DNA of 45,206 nucleotides from an uncultured Clostridia bacterium. GTDB lineage: Bacteria; Bacillota; Clostridia; TANB77; CAG-508. Under the pieces are notes generated by a model. The model saw only the letters and a list, made by a program, of their open reading frames with translations. It made no database searches and was not told the origin of the DNA. Positions 17,061-26,830 of the stretch are shown piece after piece (the stretch's first letter is position 1; each line of letters opens with the position of its first letter). Position numbers and translations under genes: made by a program. The stretch covers positions 1 through 45,206 of the forward strand of contig CARUQW010000002.1 of NCBI GenBank assembly GCA_949077355.1, given 5' to 3'.

Positions 17061-17813
17061 TTAACTTACTTTTTTAGATTTTTCTACTGTGATATCACCA
17101 AAAAGTTCTTCTTGCCTTGTTTCTACTTTACTTCTTCTTGATAATTCTAATAATCCTGAGAATGCTGTAACAACTTCTTGTCTATTATGTTTTTTTAGTG
17201 AGAATAATTTGTTGAAAACAAATTTCTTTTGTTTTACTAAAACTTTAAACATCTCTTTTACTTTGCTGGCTACTGTATAATTATCTGTAATTGCTATTTT
17301 TTCAATATTTTTAGCATTCTGATTCAGTTTTACACTATTTCTTTCTACTAAATTTTTATAAATTTCTGGTAGGAATGTTTTTTCATATTCTTTTTCTAAT
17401 TTCTGTTTTGGTAATGCAATCTCCTCTTGAGCTTTAAAATATCTTCTTGAAAAGTCAAGATAATTGCTTTTGAATACTTTGCTAATTTCTTTGAATTTTT
17501 TATATTCAATAATCCTACGAATCAATTCTTCTTCTGTAATTTCTTCCTCTTCTTCCTCTTGTTTTGGCAATAAATTTTTGGATTTTAAGTATAACAAAGT
17601 AGAAGCCATTACCAAAAATTCACTAGCAATTTCTAGATTTAACTTTTCTTGTTCTTTTAAATAATCAATATATTGGTCTGTAATTTCACTTAAATGAATA
17701 TCATAAATATTCATTTTATTTTTATCAATTAAATGACATAGTAAGTCTAAGGGACCTTCGAAATTATCTATTTTGATTGCATATTTTTTTGTTTCTAATG
17801 TTAGTATTGCCAT
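17061..17813 (-). CDS. scpA: Segregation and condensation protein A
   Basis: Kleisin subunit of the SMC-ScpAB condensin, 250 residues. The N-terminal segment FEGPLDLLCHLIDKNKMNIYDI (about 15-36) is the diagnostic ScpA start. A charged middle region and a C-terminal winged helix (VTAFSGLLELSRRSKVETRQ, about 213-232) follow. The start is the ATG at 17813, preceded by GAAGGAG. No scpB is adjacent; the 60 bases before DUF2953 are too short for one. Confidence 0.93.
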   Translation of the reverse strand: MAILTLETKKYAIKIDNFEGPLDLLCHLIDKNKMNIYDIHLSEITDQYIDYLKEQEKLNLEIASEFLVMASTLLYLKSKNLLPKQEEEEEEITEEELIRRIIEYKKFKEISKVFKSNYLDFSRRYFKAQEEIALPKQKLEKEYEKTFLPEIYKNLVERNSVKLNQNAKNIEKIAITDNYTVASKVKEMFKVLVKQKKFVFNKLFSLKKHNRQEVVTAFSGLLELSRRSKVETRQEELFGDITVEKSKKVS

Positions 17814-17843
17814 TTTTACTCCTTCCATGGGTATTCCAATCGA

Positions 17844-18287
17844 TTAATTTTCTATTGCTTGATTTATATTTTCTGATTTATATCCTTTCTTTAGCAGGTA
17901 TTGCTTTATTTCTTCTTGTTCCATTGATGTCGATTTTTTATATAAAATATTTTCAGCTGATTTGATTTCATATTCCTCTAATTCTTCTTTGTTTTCACTT
18001 ATATAGTCTTCAATTGTCATTTTATTTAATCCTTTTGCTATTAGCTTATATTGAATTTCTTTTAATGATAAGTTTTTTAATAGCATAAAATTCTGAATGG
18101 TTCTTTCTATATAATCTTTATCATCAATGTATTTTGCTTCTTTTAAATATTCAATCACATCTTCTAGCATATTTTCGTCAATCGTACTTGAGAATTTCCT
18201 TCGTATTTCCTGTTCTGTTCTTTTTTTATATAATATATATTTCAATATTTTTGTTTTTGCTTTATCAAATTCTTCTACTGTGTACAT
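17844..18287 (-). CDS. recX: Regulatory protein RecX
   Basis: Helical protein of 147 residues made of RecX three-helix repeats (RTEQEIRRKF, LKEAKYIDDKDY, LLKNLSLKEIQYKL). RecX binds inside the RecA filament and limits its activity. It lies directly downstream of recA on the same strand, separated by a terminator, which is the usual partnership. Confidence 0.9.
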   Translation of the reverse strand: MYTVEEFDKAKTKILKYILYKKRTEQEIRRKFSSTIDENMLEDVIEYLKEAKYIDDKDYIERTIQNFMLLKNLSLKEIQYKLIAKGLNKMTIEDYISENKEELEEYEIKSAENILYKKSTSMEQEEIKQYLLKKGYKSENINQAIEN

Positions 18288-18356
18288 TTTTCTTCCTTTC
18301 TTCGCTTTCCTATTTTACTACAAACGATAAAAAATAGCAAGACTTTATAGAATAGG

Positions 18357-18396
18357 AAAAAGACTAAAGAAATCTATCCTTCCTCTAGTCTTTTTT
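18357..18396 (-). terminator. recA terminator
   Basis: AAAAAGACTA (18357-18366) pairs with TAGTCTTTTT (18386-18395); the transcript reads from recA towards recX. Confidence 0.8.
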
Positions 18397-18402
18397 GCTA
18401 TC

Positions 18403-19452
18403 TTATTCTTCTTCGTCATCATCATTGTTTGGTAATTCTTCTCCTAAGCTTTGTTCAAATGCTTTAGCAAAATTTTCTCTTACTTTGGCTTCTATTTCTT
18501 CCAACATTTGTGGATTTTCTTTTAGATATTTCTTAACATTTTCTCTTCCTTGACCAATTCTGTCTCCATTGTAACTAAACCAAGAACCTGCTTTTTCTAC
18601 AATGTCTAAATTAACTGCCATATCTAGAACGTTACCAACTTTTGAAATTCCTTCTCCATAAACAACATCGAATTCGGCTTCTCTAAATGGTGGCGCTACT
18701 TTATTTTTTATAACTTTAACACGTACACGATTTCCTTTGAATTCTCCGTCTTGTTTAATATTTTCTATTTTTCTGATATCCATTCTAACAGATGCATAAA
18801 ATTTTAATGCTCTACCACCTGTTGTTGTTTCTGGATTTCCAAACATAACCCCTATTTTTTCTCTTAATTGGTTGATAAAGATTAAAACAGTTTTTGTTTT
18901 ATTTAATGCTCCTGCTAGTTTTCTTAATGCTTGTGACATTAATCTTGCTTGAAGTCCCATATGGGAATCTCCCATGTCACCATCAATTTCTGCTTTTGGA
19001 ACTAATGCTGCAACAGAGTCAACAACAATAACATCTAATGCTCCGCTTCTTACTAAACTTTCTGTGATTTCTAATGCTTGTTCTCCTGTATCTGGTTGTG
19101 ATACAATTAGGTTATCAATATCAACCCCTAATTTTTTCGCATAAACTGGATCTAAGGCATGTTCTGCATCAATAAATGCTGCTTCTCCTCCCATTTTTTG
19201 TGCTTCTGCTACTACATGTAATGCTAGTGTTGTTTTACCAGATGATTCTGGTCCATATACTTCTATAATTCTACCTCTTGGTACTCCACCAATTCCTAAT
19301 GCTATATCAAGGCTTAGTGCTCCTGTTGGTATAGCTTCTATTTCCATTGCTTTGAATTCTCCTAATTTCATAACAGACCCTTTACCAAATTGTTTTTCAA
19401 TTTGGCTCATAGCCATTTCTAATGCTTTCTTCTTTTCTGTATTTTCTCCCAT
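18403..19452 (-). CDS. recA: Recombinase RecA
   Basis: Full-length RecA, 349 residues. It forms the strand-exchange filament on single-stranded DNA and triggers the SOS response. Walker A is GPESSGKTT (about 68-76), followed by DAEHALDP and the L2-region GGRALKFYASVR. An acidic tail (NNDDDEEE) ends the protein. AGGAGG precedes the ATG and a near-consensus promoter lies upstream. Confidence 0.98.
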   Translation of the reverse strand: MGENTEKKKALEMAMSQIEKQFGKGSVMKLGEFKAMEIEAIPTGALSLDIALGIGGVPRGRIIEVYGPESSGKTTLALHVVAEAQKMGGEAAFIDAEHALDPVYAKKLGVDIDNLIVSQPDTGEQALEITESLVRSGALDVIVVDSVAALVPKAEIDGDMGDSHMGLQARLMSQALRKLAGALNKTKTVLIFINQLREKIGVMFGNPETTTGGRALKFYASVRMDIRKIENIKQDGEFKGNRVRVKVIKNKVAPPFREAEFDVVYGEGISKVGNVLDMAVNLDIVEKAGSWFSYNGDRIGQGRENVKKYLKENPQMLEEIEAKVRENFAKAFEQSLGEELPNNDDDEEE

Positions 19453-19492
19453 TATTTTTCCTCCTATTTTTGAACTTTTGTTTGATAATCTT

Positions 19493-19520
19493 ATTATATA
19501 CCAAAAAAATGTTTTGTCAA
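19493..19520 (-). promoter_or_regulatory. Promoter of recA
   Basis: TTGACA (19515-19520), 16 bases, TATAAT (19493-19498) on the minus strand. Confidence 0.85.
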
Positions 19521-19542
19521 TACTTTTTTTAATTTTTTTATT

Positions 19543-21127
19543 TTATTTGTACCATTCTTCTATTCCATAAAATTGATAAAACCAATTAGGCGTGATTTCT
19601 CCTACTAAACCAGAATTATAAGCTACTGTATATTTGTTATTATATAAACTAATATATGGAATGTCAGTTTTATAAATTTCAGCTAATCTTGTGTATTTTT
19701 CTTTTAAAACATTTTCATCTGTTGTATTTTTTATTTCATTCATAATATTGCTTACTTCTTCATTTTTATAACCTGCAATGTTTCCGTCTCCCAAATAGGT
19801 AGTAAGATTTGGTGACGGAGAAAGTGTCATACTACATAAAGCAATGTCATAGTTTTTGGTATTAATACTATTGTTATATTGTTCATCAGATGCTTGTACA
19901 ATATTAATTCCAATTCCTTGATTTCCCAATTGCTGTCTTATATTTTCAGCGACCGCTATTCTGGAAGCATCGCTTGCTCTAACTAAAAGATTTAATCCTA
20001 TTTTTTGGGTTTTATAGTTTTCTGTTTTTTGCCAACTTCCTGAACGATAAGCCCATCCATTCTCGACTAAAATTTGTTTTCCTTGCTCCATATTATAGCC
20101 ACTACTTGCATCTTGTCCCTGTGATAGCCAATTTCCATAATCTAATGGAAAGCTACTTGTAAAACATTTGTTATTAAAAATACTTGAAACAATATTCTCC
20201 TTATCGATTGAATAAGATATTGCTTTTCTTATTTCTTGTCTAGCTAAAAAAGTATTTTGCATATTAAATGCTAAAAAGGTATGTTCCCTTCCTTTTAACT
20301 CTTTTGAACTATATCCTATCGTTCCAATATATTCTTGTAAGTTTTCATTCGTTGTTGCAATTAAATCAATATTTCCTATTTTAAAGCTGTTATATAATTC
20401 ACCAATTGAAGAATATAAATTTACTGTAATTTTTTCAATTGTTCGTTGTTTTTCTCGATTCCACCATCCTTCATTTTTTTCTAAAATAATATAAGATGAT
20501 TCAACTTCTGCAATTTTATATTTTCCAGTTCCGACTGGTGAATTATTTTTAGAAGTATTTACAAAATCTTCATTTTCATAATAATCTTTCGATAAAATTG
20601 GGAATGTTAATTGATATTCATAGAAAGGTATTTCGCCATCTAAGTTGATTTTCACAGTATAATCATCTACAATATCAACTCCTATTACATGTTGTACATT
20701 ATAAGAATAGATAGAAGATATTTCTTTTAAACGGTCAATTGTAAATCTAACATCTTCTGCTGTAAACCTTTGACCTTCTGTCCATTTTGCATTTTCCCTT
20801 AATTTTATCAAATAAGAATTATCGCTCTGCTTTGCCCATTCGGTTGCTAAGCAAGGCTCTGCTTTATAATCTGCGGTTAAAGTAACAAGTGGTTCATAAA
20901 TCAATTTTGTAATATCTTGTACATTTTTATTCTTACTAAGAATCGGATTAATGGTATCTAGTCCGTGCTATTCCTAAAGTTAATTCCGTATTTTTTTCTT
21001 GTTGGCTATTGGCATGTTCTAATTCTTGTTTCTTTTCTTCTTCATCTTGCCTAAATTTAAAAATAGAAAATATTACAATACCAATCACAAAAACAATAAA
21101 AATATATTTAATCCAATTTGATTTCAT
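19543..21127 (-). CDS. Oligopeptide-type ABC transporter substrate-binding protein (SBP5) with one CGG +1 site
   Basis: Extracellular solute-binding protein of family 5, 527 residues. An N-terminal helix (KYIFIVFVIGIVIFSIF) with no lipobox cysteine anchors it. The SBP5 core follows (LIYEPLVTL, ATEWAKQSDNSYLIKLRENAKW, FTAEDVRFTI, AISYSIDKENIV). The ATG at 21127 follows GAGGTGGA. Normal reading from that start stops soon after GIA. Skipping the C of CGG at 20963-20965 continues GIAGLDTINPILSKNKNVQDI into the conserved core. The permease and ATPase genes are not in the window, so the ligand is unknown. Confidence 0.87.
20963..20965 (-). other. CGG +1 frameshift site (SBP5)
   Basis: Context GCA-CGG-ACT. 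Skipping C reads GGA then CTA, giving GIAGLDTINPIL; normal reading meets TAA four codons on. Confidence 0.85.
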
Positions 21128-21203
21128 ATTCCACCTCTATTCTTTTGCTATCATACCTTAAATCAGACAATTTTTCAAGACATTTCTTACAATTTTTACT
21201 AAA

Positions 21204-21389
21204 TGTGCAATTGGGGACGTTTCCTTTTTCACATGAGGGGTGCCCAAAAGGGATGAACCTTTTTGGTAATTTTTATTTGAATTTTTTCATAAAAAGTTAA
21301 TCTATTTTTTCTTTGTAACTCCCAGCTACGAAAAGGTTCGGTCACTCTGGCAACCTCCATGTGAAAAAGGAAACGTCCCCAATTGCACA
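21204..21389. repeat. Long inverted repeat H1 with GGGGAC foot
   Basis: A perfect 32-base inverted repeat (21204-21235 with 21358-21389) carries GGGGACGTTTCC. The inner 122 bases pair partly (GAACCTTTT with AAAAGGTTC). The apex contains TTTGTAACTCCCAGCT (21312-21327), which is also found in H2. It lies in the gap between spoVS and the SBP gene promoter. It resembles REP/MITE-type non-coding elements. Confidence 0.8.
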
Positions 21390-21439
21390 AAAAAGAGCAA
21401 AAGGAAATCCCCCATTGCTCCATTTATCTATTTTTTGTT

Positions 21440-21703
21440 TTAAACTCTTGACTCTACGATTAATTTGATACCAGTCCTGTCTTCTCCTTCTACTTCCACT
21501 TCTGCAAATGCTGGTATACAAACCAAATCCACGCCTGATGGTGCAACAAATCCTCTTGCGATTGCCACTGCTTTTACTGCCTGATTTAATGCTCCTGCTC
21601 CAATTGCTTGCATTTCTGCTTTACTTGATTCTTTTACTAATCCAGCAATTGCTCCCGCTACTGAATTAGGATTTGATTTAGATGAAATTTTTAAAACTTC
21701 CAT
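21440..21703 (-). CDS. spoVS: Stage V sporulation protein S
   Basis: Small Alba-like protein of 87 residues, very highly conserved in spore formers (EVLKISSKSNPNSVAGAIAG at the start, AIARGFVAPSGVDLVCIPAF in the middle). It influences the progress of sporulation and septation in Bacillus. The ATG is preceded by AGGAGG. It is one of the clearest signs that the organism makes endospores. Confidence 0.97.
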   Translation of the reverse strand: MEVLKISSKSNPNSVAGAIAGLVKESSKAEMQAIGAGALNQAVKAVAIARGFVAPSGVDLVCIPAFAEVEVEGEDRTGIKLIVESRV

Positions 21704-21857
21704 TTTTCTTTTGCCTCCTATAATTTTTATTTTTTTGTTGCAACTTTTACGATGTTTATTTTACATTATATGGAAATTTTTGTAAAGTACTTTCTGGAAT
21801 TTTTTAGGAGATTTCATCGCAATTTTCTTATCTTTTCGACTTTTTTTGACAAGCAAT

Positions 21858-22628
21858 CTATTCATTTAATCTTTTTATGTTTTTTACCTGATTATTAGTT
21901 TCATCTATTTCAAATATAACACCATTCAATATACATTCTCCTGTCGCAATTCGATACCTTTCTGGTAATGTAGTTTCAAATCTTTTTAAGGATGCTTGTA
22001 TATCCATTCCTATTACTGAATATTTTGGTCCTGTCATTCCAATATCTGTTATATAACCTGTTCCATTTGGTAAAATCTTTTCATCTGCTGTTTGTACATG
22101 AGTATGCGTCCCATATACAGCTGTTACTTTTCCATCTAAAAAATATCCCATTGCTATTTTTTCTGCTGTTGCTTCTGCATGAAAATCAACAAAAATCATA
22201 TCCACTTTATTTTGTATTTCATCAACAATTTCTTTTACTCTAATAAAAGGGTTTTCTGAAAGTACATTGATATCTACTCTACCAATTAAATTGATAACTG
22301 CTATTTTTTTATTTTGACAAGTATAAATGTTATATCCTTTTCCGACTACTCCTTTTGGATAATTAGCTGGTCTAATTAATTTTGGATGGTCTATAAATTT
22401 AAAAATATCTTTTTTACCCCAAGTATGATTTCCCATTGTAATAACATCTATATTTAATACTAAAATATCATCGAAATTCTTTTGGGTTAATCCCATTCCT
22501 TCTGCTGCATTTTCTCCATTTACGATAACAAAATCTATTTTTTCTTTTTGCCTTATCGTTTCTAATCTTTTTCTTAATTCTTTAATTCCAGCGTTTCCAA
22601 TTAAGTCTCCTACCGCTAAAATTTTCAT
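21858..22628 (-). CDS. YmdB-type metallophosphoesterase (2',3'-cyclic nucleotide phosphodiesterase)
   Basis: Protein of 256 residues of the YmdB/TIGR00282 family, a dinuclear-metal phosphodiesterase that in Bacillus affects biofilm and motility decisions. Metal ligands are visible in GDLIGNAG (about 7-14), NGENAAEGMG, GNHTWGKKD and GTHTHVQTADE. The start at 22628 (KILAVGDLIG) follows GGGAATAAC, so the upstream in-frame codons are not used. It sits directly downstream of rny, the same pairing as ymdA-ymdB in Bacillus. Confidence 0.93.
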   Translation of the reverse strand: MKILAVGDLIGNAGIKELRKRLETIRQKEKIDFVIVNGENAAEGMGLTQKNFDDILVLNIDVITMGNHTWGKKDIFKFIDHPKLIRPANYPKGVVGKGYNIYTCQNKKIAVINLIGRVDINVLSENPFIRVKEIVDEIQNKVDMIFVDFHAEATAEKIAMGYFLDGKVTAVYGTHTHVQTADEKILPNGTGYITDIGMTGPKYSVIGMDIQASLKRFETTLPERYRIATGECILNGVIFEIDETNNQVKNIKRLNE

Positions 22629-22701
22629 GTTATTCCCTCTTTCTTTTTTATTTTTCTTTATCATACTATAATTTCTATCAGAAAGCAAGATTCCTATGCA
22701 G

Positions 22702-22734
22702 TAAAAAAATAGAGGCTTTTATTAAGCCCCTATT
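22702..22734 (-). terminator. rny terminator
   Basis: ATAGAGGCTT (22709-22718) pairs with AAGCCCCTAT (22724-22733), followed on the minus strand by a run of T. Confidence 0.8.
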
Positions 22735-22738
22735 ATTC

Positions 22739-24280
22739 TTATTTTGCATAATCTACAACTCTTGTTTCTCTAATAATATTTACTTTGATTTGACCTGGAT
22801 AATCCATTTCATTTTCAATTCTCTTAGAAACTTCTCTTGCTAAGATTGTCATTTTATCATCTGATATTTTTTCTGGTTTTACAATAATTCTAACTTCTCT
22901 ACCAGCTTGGATAGCAAATGACTTTTCAACTCCTTCAAAAGAATCTGCAATTTCTTCAAGGTTTTGTAATCTCTTGATATATGCTTCTACTGTTTCCCTT
23001 CTAGCCCCTGGTCTTGATGCTGATATTGCATCTGCTGCTTGAATTAAAACTGCTTCCAATGTTTGTGGCTCTACATCTCCATGATGTGCTTCTACTGCAT
23101 TAATAACAAGTTGATTTTCTTTAAATTTCTTAAGAACTTCCACTCCTATCTCAACATGTGTTCCTTCCATGTCATGGTCTAATGCTTTTCCAATATCATG
23201 TAAAAGTCCTGCTCTTCTTGCTAACTTTGGATCTAATCCTAATTCTTCTGCCATGATTCTTGCTAAATTAGAAACTTCAATTGAATGGTTTAGTACATTT
23301 TGACCATAGCTTGTCCTATATTTTAGTTTTCCAATTAATTTTACAATGTCTGGATGAAGTCCAATTACTCCTGTTTCTAAAACTGCTCTTTCTCCTTCTT
23401 CTTTTATCGTTGTTTCAACTTCTTCCTTTGCCTTTTCTACCATTTCTTCAATTTTAGCAGGATGGATTCTTCCATCATCAATTAATTTTTCTAAAGCAAT
23501 TTTAGCAACTTCTCTTCTTAATGGGTCAAATCCTGATAAAACAACTGCTTCTGGTGTATCATCAATGATTAAATCGATACCTGTTAGAGTTTCTAATGCT
23601 TTTATATTTCTACCTTCTCTACCAATAATTCTTCCTTTCATATCATCATTTGGAAGTGCTACAATAGATACGGTAGTTTCTTGTGAATGGTCTGCTGCAC
23701 ATTTTTGTACGGCATAACTTAAAATTTCTTTTGCATTTTTAATGGCTGTTTCCTTCGCTTTTTGTTCTTTCTCACGGATTAAAGCTGCTTTTTCAGCGGT
23801 TAGCTCTCGATCCATTTCAGATAATAATTGAGCTTTTGCTTCTTCCTTCGTTAAAGAAGCTATTTTTTGAAGTTCTACCATTTCCTCATCATGCAATCTT
23901 TCAATTTCTTCTTTTTGCTTTTCAATGTCTTGCATTTCTCTTTCTAATTCACGTTCTTTTCTCTCGAAATTTCCTTCACGTTTTTCTAAATTTTCTTCTT
24001 TTTGAATTAATCTAGATTCTTGTTTTTGTACTTCGCCTCTTCTTTCTTTAATCTCTTGATCTAACTCTTTTCTGCTATTCATAATTTCTTCTTTGGCTTT
24101 GAAAATTTCTTCCTTTTTTAAATTTTCTGCTTCTATTTTCGCTAAATCAACTAGTCTTTTCGCTTCATTCTCTGCTCCTTGAATTTTAGACTCTGCAACT
24201 TTTTTACGATATGCAATTCCTGCTAGCGTACCAATTGCTAATGAGATTAAGATAGCGGCGATTATGATTACTAAATTCAT
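22739..24280 (-). CDS. rny: Ribonuclease Y
   Basis: Membrane-anchored endoribonuclease of 513 residues that starts mRNA decay. An N-terminal helix (LVIIIAAILISLAIGTLAG) is followed by a coiled coil (about 30-190), a KH domain (GRIIGREGRNIKALETLTG) and an HD domain (LLHDIGKALDHDMEGTH). The ATG at 24280 is eight bases from GAGGTG. A TTG six bases upstream is possible but too close to that site. A strong promoter lies at 24368-24396. Confidence 0.96.
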   Translation of the reverse strand: MNLVIIIAAILISLAIGTLAGIAYRKKVAESKIQGAENEAKRLVDLAKIEAENLKKEEIFKAKEEIMNSRKELDQEIKERRGEVQKQESRLIQKEENLEKREGNFERKERELEREMQDIEKQKEEIERLHDEEMVELQKIASLTKEEAKAQLLSEMDRELTAEKAALIREKEQKAKETAIKNAKEILSYAVQKCAADHSQETTVSIVALPNDDMKGRIIGREGRNIKALETLTGIDLIIDDTPEAVVLSGFDPLRREVAKIALEKLIDDGRIHPAKIEEMVEKAKEEVETTIKEEGERAVLETGVIGLHPDIVKLIGKLKYRTSYGQNVLNHSIEVSNLARIMAEELGLDPKLARRAGLLHDIGKALDHDMEGTHVEIGVEVLKKFKENQLVINAVEAHHGDVEPQTLEAVLIQAADAISASRPGARRETVEAYIKRLQNLEEIADSFEGVEKSFAIQAGREVRIIVKPEKISDDKMTILAREVSKRIENEMDYPGQIKVNIIRETRVVDYAK

Positions 24281-24367
24281 AATCAATACACCTCTTTCTT
24301 ATTTAATTTTCAATGTTCGAATAAAATATATATTAATTTATTTTCATATATTTTTTCCTACTATTCT

Positions 24368-24396
24368 ATTGTATCTTTATTATTGTCAACTGTCAA
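24368..24396 (-). promoter_or_regulatory. Promoter of rny
   Basis: TTGACA (24391-24396), 17 bases, TACAAT (24368-24373) on the minus strand. Confidence 0.75.
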
Positions 24397-24413
24397 GTGA
24401 TTTTCACAAAAAA

Positions 24414-24628
24414 TGCCAGAAGGGACGGACCTTTTTGGCAAATTTATTTAAGTTTTTAATAAAAAGTTTATTTATTTTTTATTTGTAACTCCCAGCTGCA
24501 AACAGTCTGTAATTGCATAACAGACTGTAATTTTGCTGGTCCCCCCGAATTGTTACTGCATAAAAAATAAATAAACTTTTTGTTTTTAAATGCTAGAATT
24601 TTGCCAAAAAGGTCCGTCCCTTCTGGCA
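24414..24628. repeat. Long inverted repeat H2, multi-stem
   Basis: The outer perfect stem pairs 24414-24441 with 24601-24628, and contains AGGGACGGACC. A second perfect 22-base stem pairs 24461-24482 with 24560-24581. The apex holds nested pairs GTAAC/GTTAC, CCAGC/GCTGG and ACAGTCTGT/ACAGACTGT. It shares TTTGTAACTCCCAGCT (24482-24497) with H1. It fills the gap between the rny promoter and the metallo-beta-lactamase gene. Confidence 0.85.
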
Positions 24629-24633
24629 AAATT

Positions 24634-25570
24634 TTAAAAATCTCCTTTAATCTCTTTTCCGTCTGATGTCATTCCAATAGTTCCTTTTTCATCCGTTCGA
24701 TAGATAGTAACATTTTGCTTTTTTAATCTCTCCAAGATTTTATCTTTTGGTAATCCATAACTATTATTTTTCCCAACCATAATGACTGCATATTGTGGTG
24801 ATACCTGTTTTAAAAAATTCTCACTTGTACTTGTATTGGAACCATGGTGTCCTACTTTTAATACATCTGTTTTGGGCCAGTCTCTCAATTTCTCGTTTTT
24901 GCTTTCTGCATCTCCCATAAATAGGAAACTAGTATTGCCAAATTCTAATCGAACAATAATAGAAGATAAATTCAAATTCTCTTTGTCTAATATAGAATCT
25001 GTCATTACTTCACAATTTACTTCTCCTACTTTAAAAGTTTGTCCTTTTGTTGGTGCAGTTACTTTCAAGTTTTTGTTATGGATGGCATCTAATACATCTT
25101 CAAAAGTCTTGGTTGTTGTTTCAATTTTGGGCATATAAATATTTTCAATTTCCAAGTTATTAATCACATCATCTAGCCCCCCTATATGGTCTTCATGTGG
25201 ATGAGTTCCGTATCACATGATTTAATTTTTGAATTCCTTTCTCTTTTATAAAACTTACAACATCCTCTCCATCTTCGTTATTTCCAGCATCTATTAGCAT
25301 GGTTTCATCTTGATGAATAACTAAAATACTATCAGCTTGACCTACATCTATAAAGTATACTTTTAGATTGTCTTCTGTAATAAATTCTTCATTTGATATT
25401 TTCTCCACTTCTTGATGTTTGTCTTCAAATGTAATATTTAATCCTGCAATCTTGCTAACTTGATTTAATATATTTATATTAGCTCCACACAAAATTAAAA
25501 TTAGTAATAATATAGTTGCTATTACTCCTACTATTATTTGTATTTTTCTATTTTTCCCTTTGTTCTTCAT
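24634..25570 (-). CDS. ComEC/Rec2-like metallo-beta-lactamase hydrolase with one CGG +1 site
   Basis: Protein of 311 residues. A membrane anchor (IIVGVIATILLLILILCG) precedes a metallo-beta-lactamase domain resembling the soluble part of ComEC. FIDVGQADSILV is the usual first strand. The metal motif HxHxDH reads THPHEDHIGG only after the C of CGG at 25208-25210 is skipped; normal reading gives HVIRNSS and stops. The rest runs through FLFMGDAES and VLKVGHHGSNTS to the end, with total length divisible by 3 after the skip. Such proteins are thought to be exported nucleases or phosphodiesterases. A DUF3006 gene lies just upstream, the usual partner. Confidence 0.88.
25208..25210 (-). other. CGG +1 frameshift site (metallo-beta-lactamase)
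   Basis: Context ATA-CGG-AAC. Skipping C reads GGA and yields HVIGTHPHEDHIGG, the catalytic metal-binding motif. Confidence 0.95.
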
Positions 25571-25586
25571 TTGCCTTTCCCTTCTA

Positions 25587-25931
25587 TTAATTCCATAAAT
25601 CCTTCATTCTATTTTTAATGCGTTCAACTTCTTCTTTTGTTCTTTCTGCCTCTAAGCTATATTTTCCATTAATCTTTTTTAAAATGTCTCCTTCTTTGCT
25701 GTTTTCTGGTAATTTGTTTCGTTCTATCTCTATGGTTTTACCTGTTTTTCTGTTTTCTAAGACTGCTATATCTCCTTCAAATCGGTCAATGCTAAATTCT
25801 TCAACAGCATTTAATTTTTGAGCTAAATCAATTTCTTCTTGACTAATATTGGCATTTTCTAGTTTTATTTTGTTTTCTTCGATTGTTTTTTTTGCCATTC
25901 CTTGTATCCTTTCTAAAAAATTGAATTCCAT
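25587..25931 (-). CDS. DUF3006-containing protein
   Basis: Protein of 114 residues. The C-terminal half (FSIDRFEGDIAVLENRKTGK then IERNKLPENSKEGDILKK) matches DUF3006, a small beta domain commonly encoded beside ComEC-like metallo-beta-lactamases, as here (16 bases apart). The N-terminal 50 residues are helical and charged, an addition relative to the bare domain. AGGAAG precedes the ATG. Function unknown; probably linked to the neighbouring hydrolase. Confidence 0.75.
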   Translation of the reverse strand: MEFNFLERIQGMAKKTIEENKIKLENANISQEEIDLAQKLNAVEEFSIDRFEGDIAVLENRKTGKTIEIERNKLPENSKEGDILKKINGKYSLEAERTKEEVERIKNRMKDLWN

Positions 25932-25944
25932 AATTCACTTCCTT

Positions 25945-26724
25945 TCAAATTTGTTGATTAATATACTGATTTACAATTCTTCTAATCTCTTCCATTTTCT
26001 CTTTCGTTTCTGATAGTTTGTAATCAAATCGATTAATCATTTGATTTGCGTAGTCCTTTTCTCTTACGATTTGATAAGATGCAGAAAAATTCAAATCAAA
26101 TATAAATGCTAAAATACAAATCAGGTAATCTAATGGTGTTTTCCTATCTTTTAATTTTACACATTTTAATTCCTTTATTGCCTGATAAACTGATTCTGAT
26201 ATTTTCGAATTTTCAATTTCTTCTTTTGCACTAATAATTTTAGGAAATATTGCTTCCATTCTTTCTTCTTGTTTTACTCTAAAATTATCTAATTTATCAC
26301 TATCTCGAATTATTTTACAATGCAATAATGTTCTTGCTTCTAAATCTTTTGGGATTTCAAATTTACTATGATTTTGTATCGCTTGTTTTATGATTTCATC
26401 ATATTGGTTATCTTCTACAAAATTTCTAATTAAGTTATCCTCAAATAACATCTTTACACCATGTTCTGCATGGTCAAATTTTATATTATCAAATTGATTT
26501 AACATTTTTAATTCTTCAAATCTGCCAATATCATGAAGTAGTCCAATTAATTCAGCTAGTTCAATGTCTTCTTGTTTTAATTTTAATTCTTCCGCTAATT
26601 TTTTTGAATTCTGAGCAACCTGATATGTATGAACTACTTTTAATTCAAATCCTAATTCCTTTTGGTTTTTATAGTTTTCTAAGAAGATTTTTAATTCTTT
26701 TTTTGCTTTTTCAATATCTATCAT
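25945..26724 (-). CDS. HD-domain phosphohydrolase
   Basis: Protein of 259 residues with an N-terminal HD domain: a conserved His (KVVHTYQVAQNS, about 25), then LLHDIGRFEE (about 61-70), DHAEHGVKML, and a later metal-site aspartate in IIRDSDKLDNF (about 138). The family includes metal-dependent nucleotide or phosphate-ester hydrolases; the substrate is unknown. It ends 13 bases before the DUF3006 gene, so the HD, DUF3006 and metallo-beta-lactamase genes form one transcription unit. Confidence 0.82.
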   Translation of the reverse strand: MIDIEKAKKELKIFLENYKNQKELGFELKVVHTYQVAQNSKKLAEELKLKQEDIELAELIGLLHDIGRFEELKMLNQFDNIKFDHAEHGVKMLFEDNLIRNFVEDNQYDEIIKQAIQNHSKFEIPKDLEARTLLHCKIIRDSDKLDNFRVKQEERMEAIFPKIISAKEEIENSKISESVYQAIKELKCVKLKDRKTPLDYLICILAFIFDLNFSASYQIVREKDYANQMINRFDYKLSETKEKMEEIRRIVNQYINQQI

Positions 26725-26795
26725 ATTTTCTACCTTTCCTCGTTTCTAAACTTGTTATCATTATAAAACATTCTTGGAAAAAAATCTATTTGAAA

Positions 26796-26824
26796 TTGAC
26801 AATTTTAAAATAAATGTGTATAAT
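26796..26824 (+). promoter_or_regulatory. Perfect consensus promoter of antisense RNA
   Basis: TTGACA (26796-26801), exactly 17 bases, TATAAT (26819-26824). This is the best promoter in the window, and it precedes no reading frame. Confidence 0.9.
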
Positions 26825-26830
26825 AAAAAT

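Noticed and set aside
19463..19476. LexA/SOS box downstream of the recA promoter
   Set aside because: CAAACAAAAGTTC only half matches the GAACATATGTTC-type Firmicutes box; too weak to call.
24482..24560. tRNA-like fold in the apex of H2
   Set aside because: Nested stems give a cruciform look, but there is no T-loop sequence, acceptor stem or anticodon arm of the right sizes.
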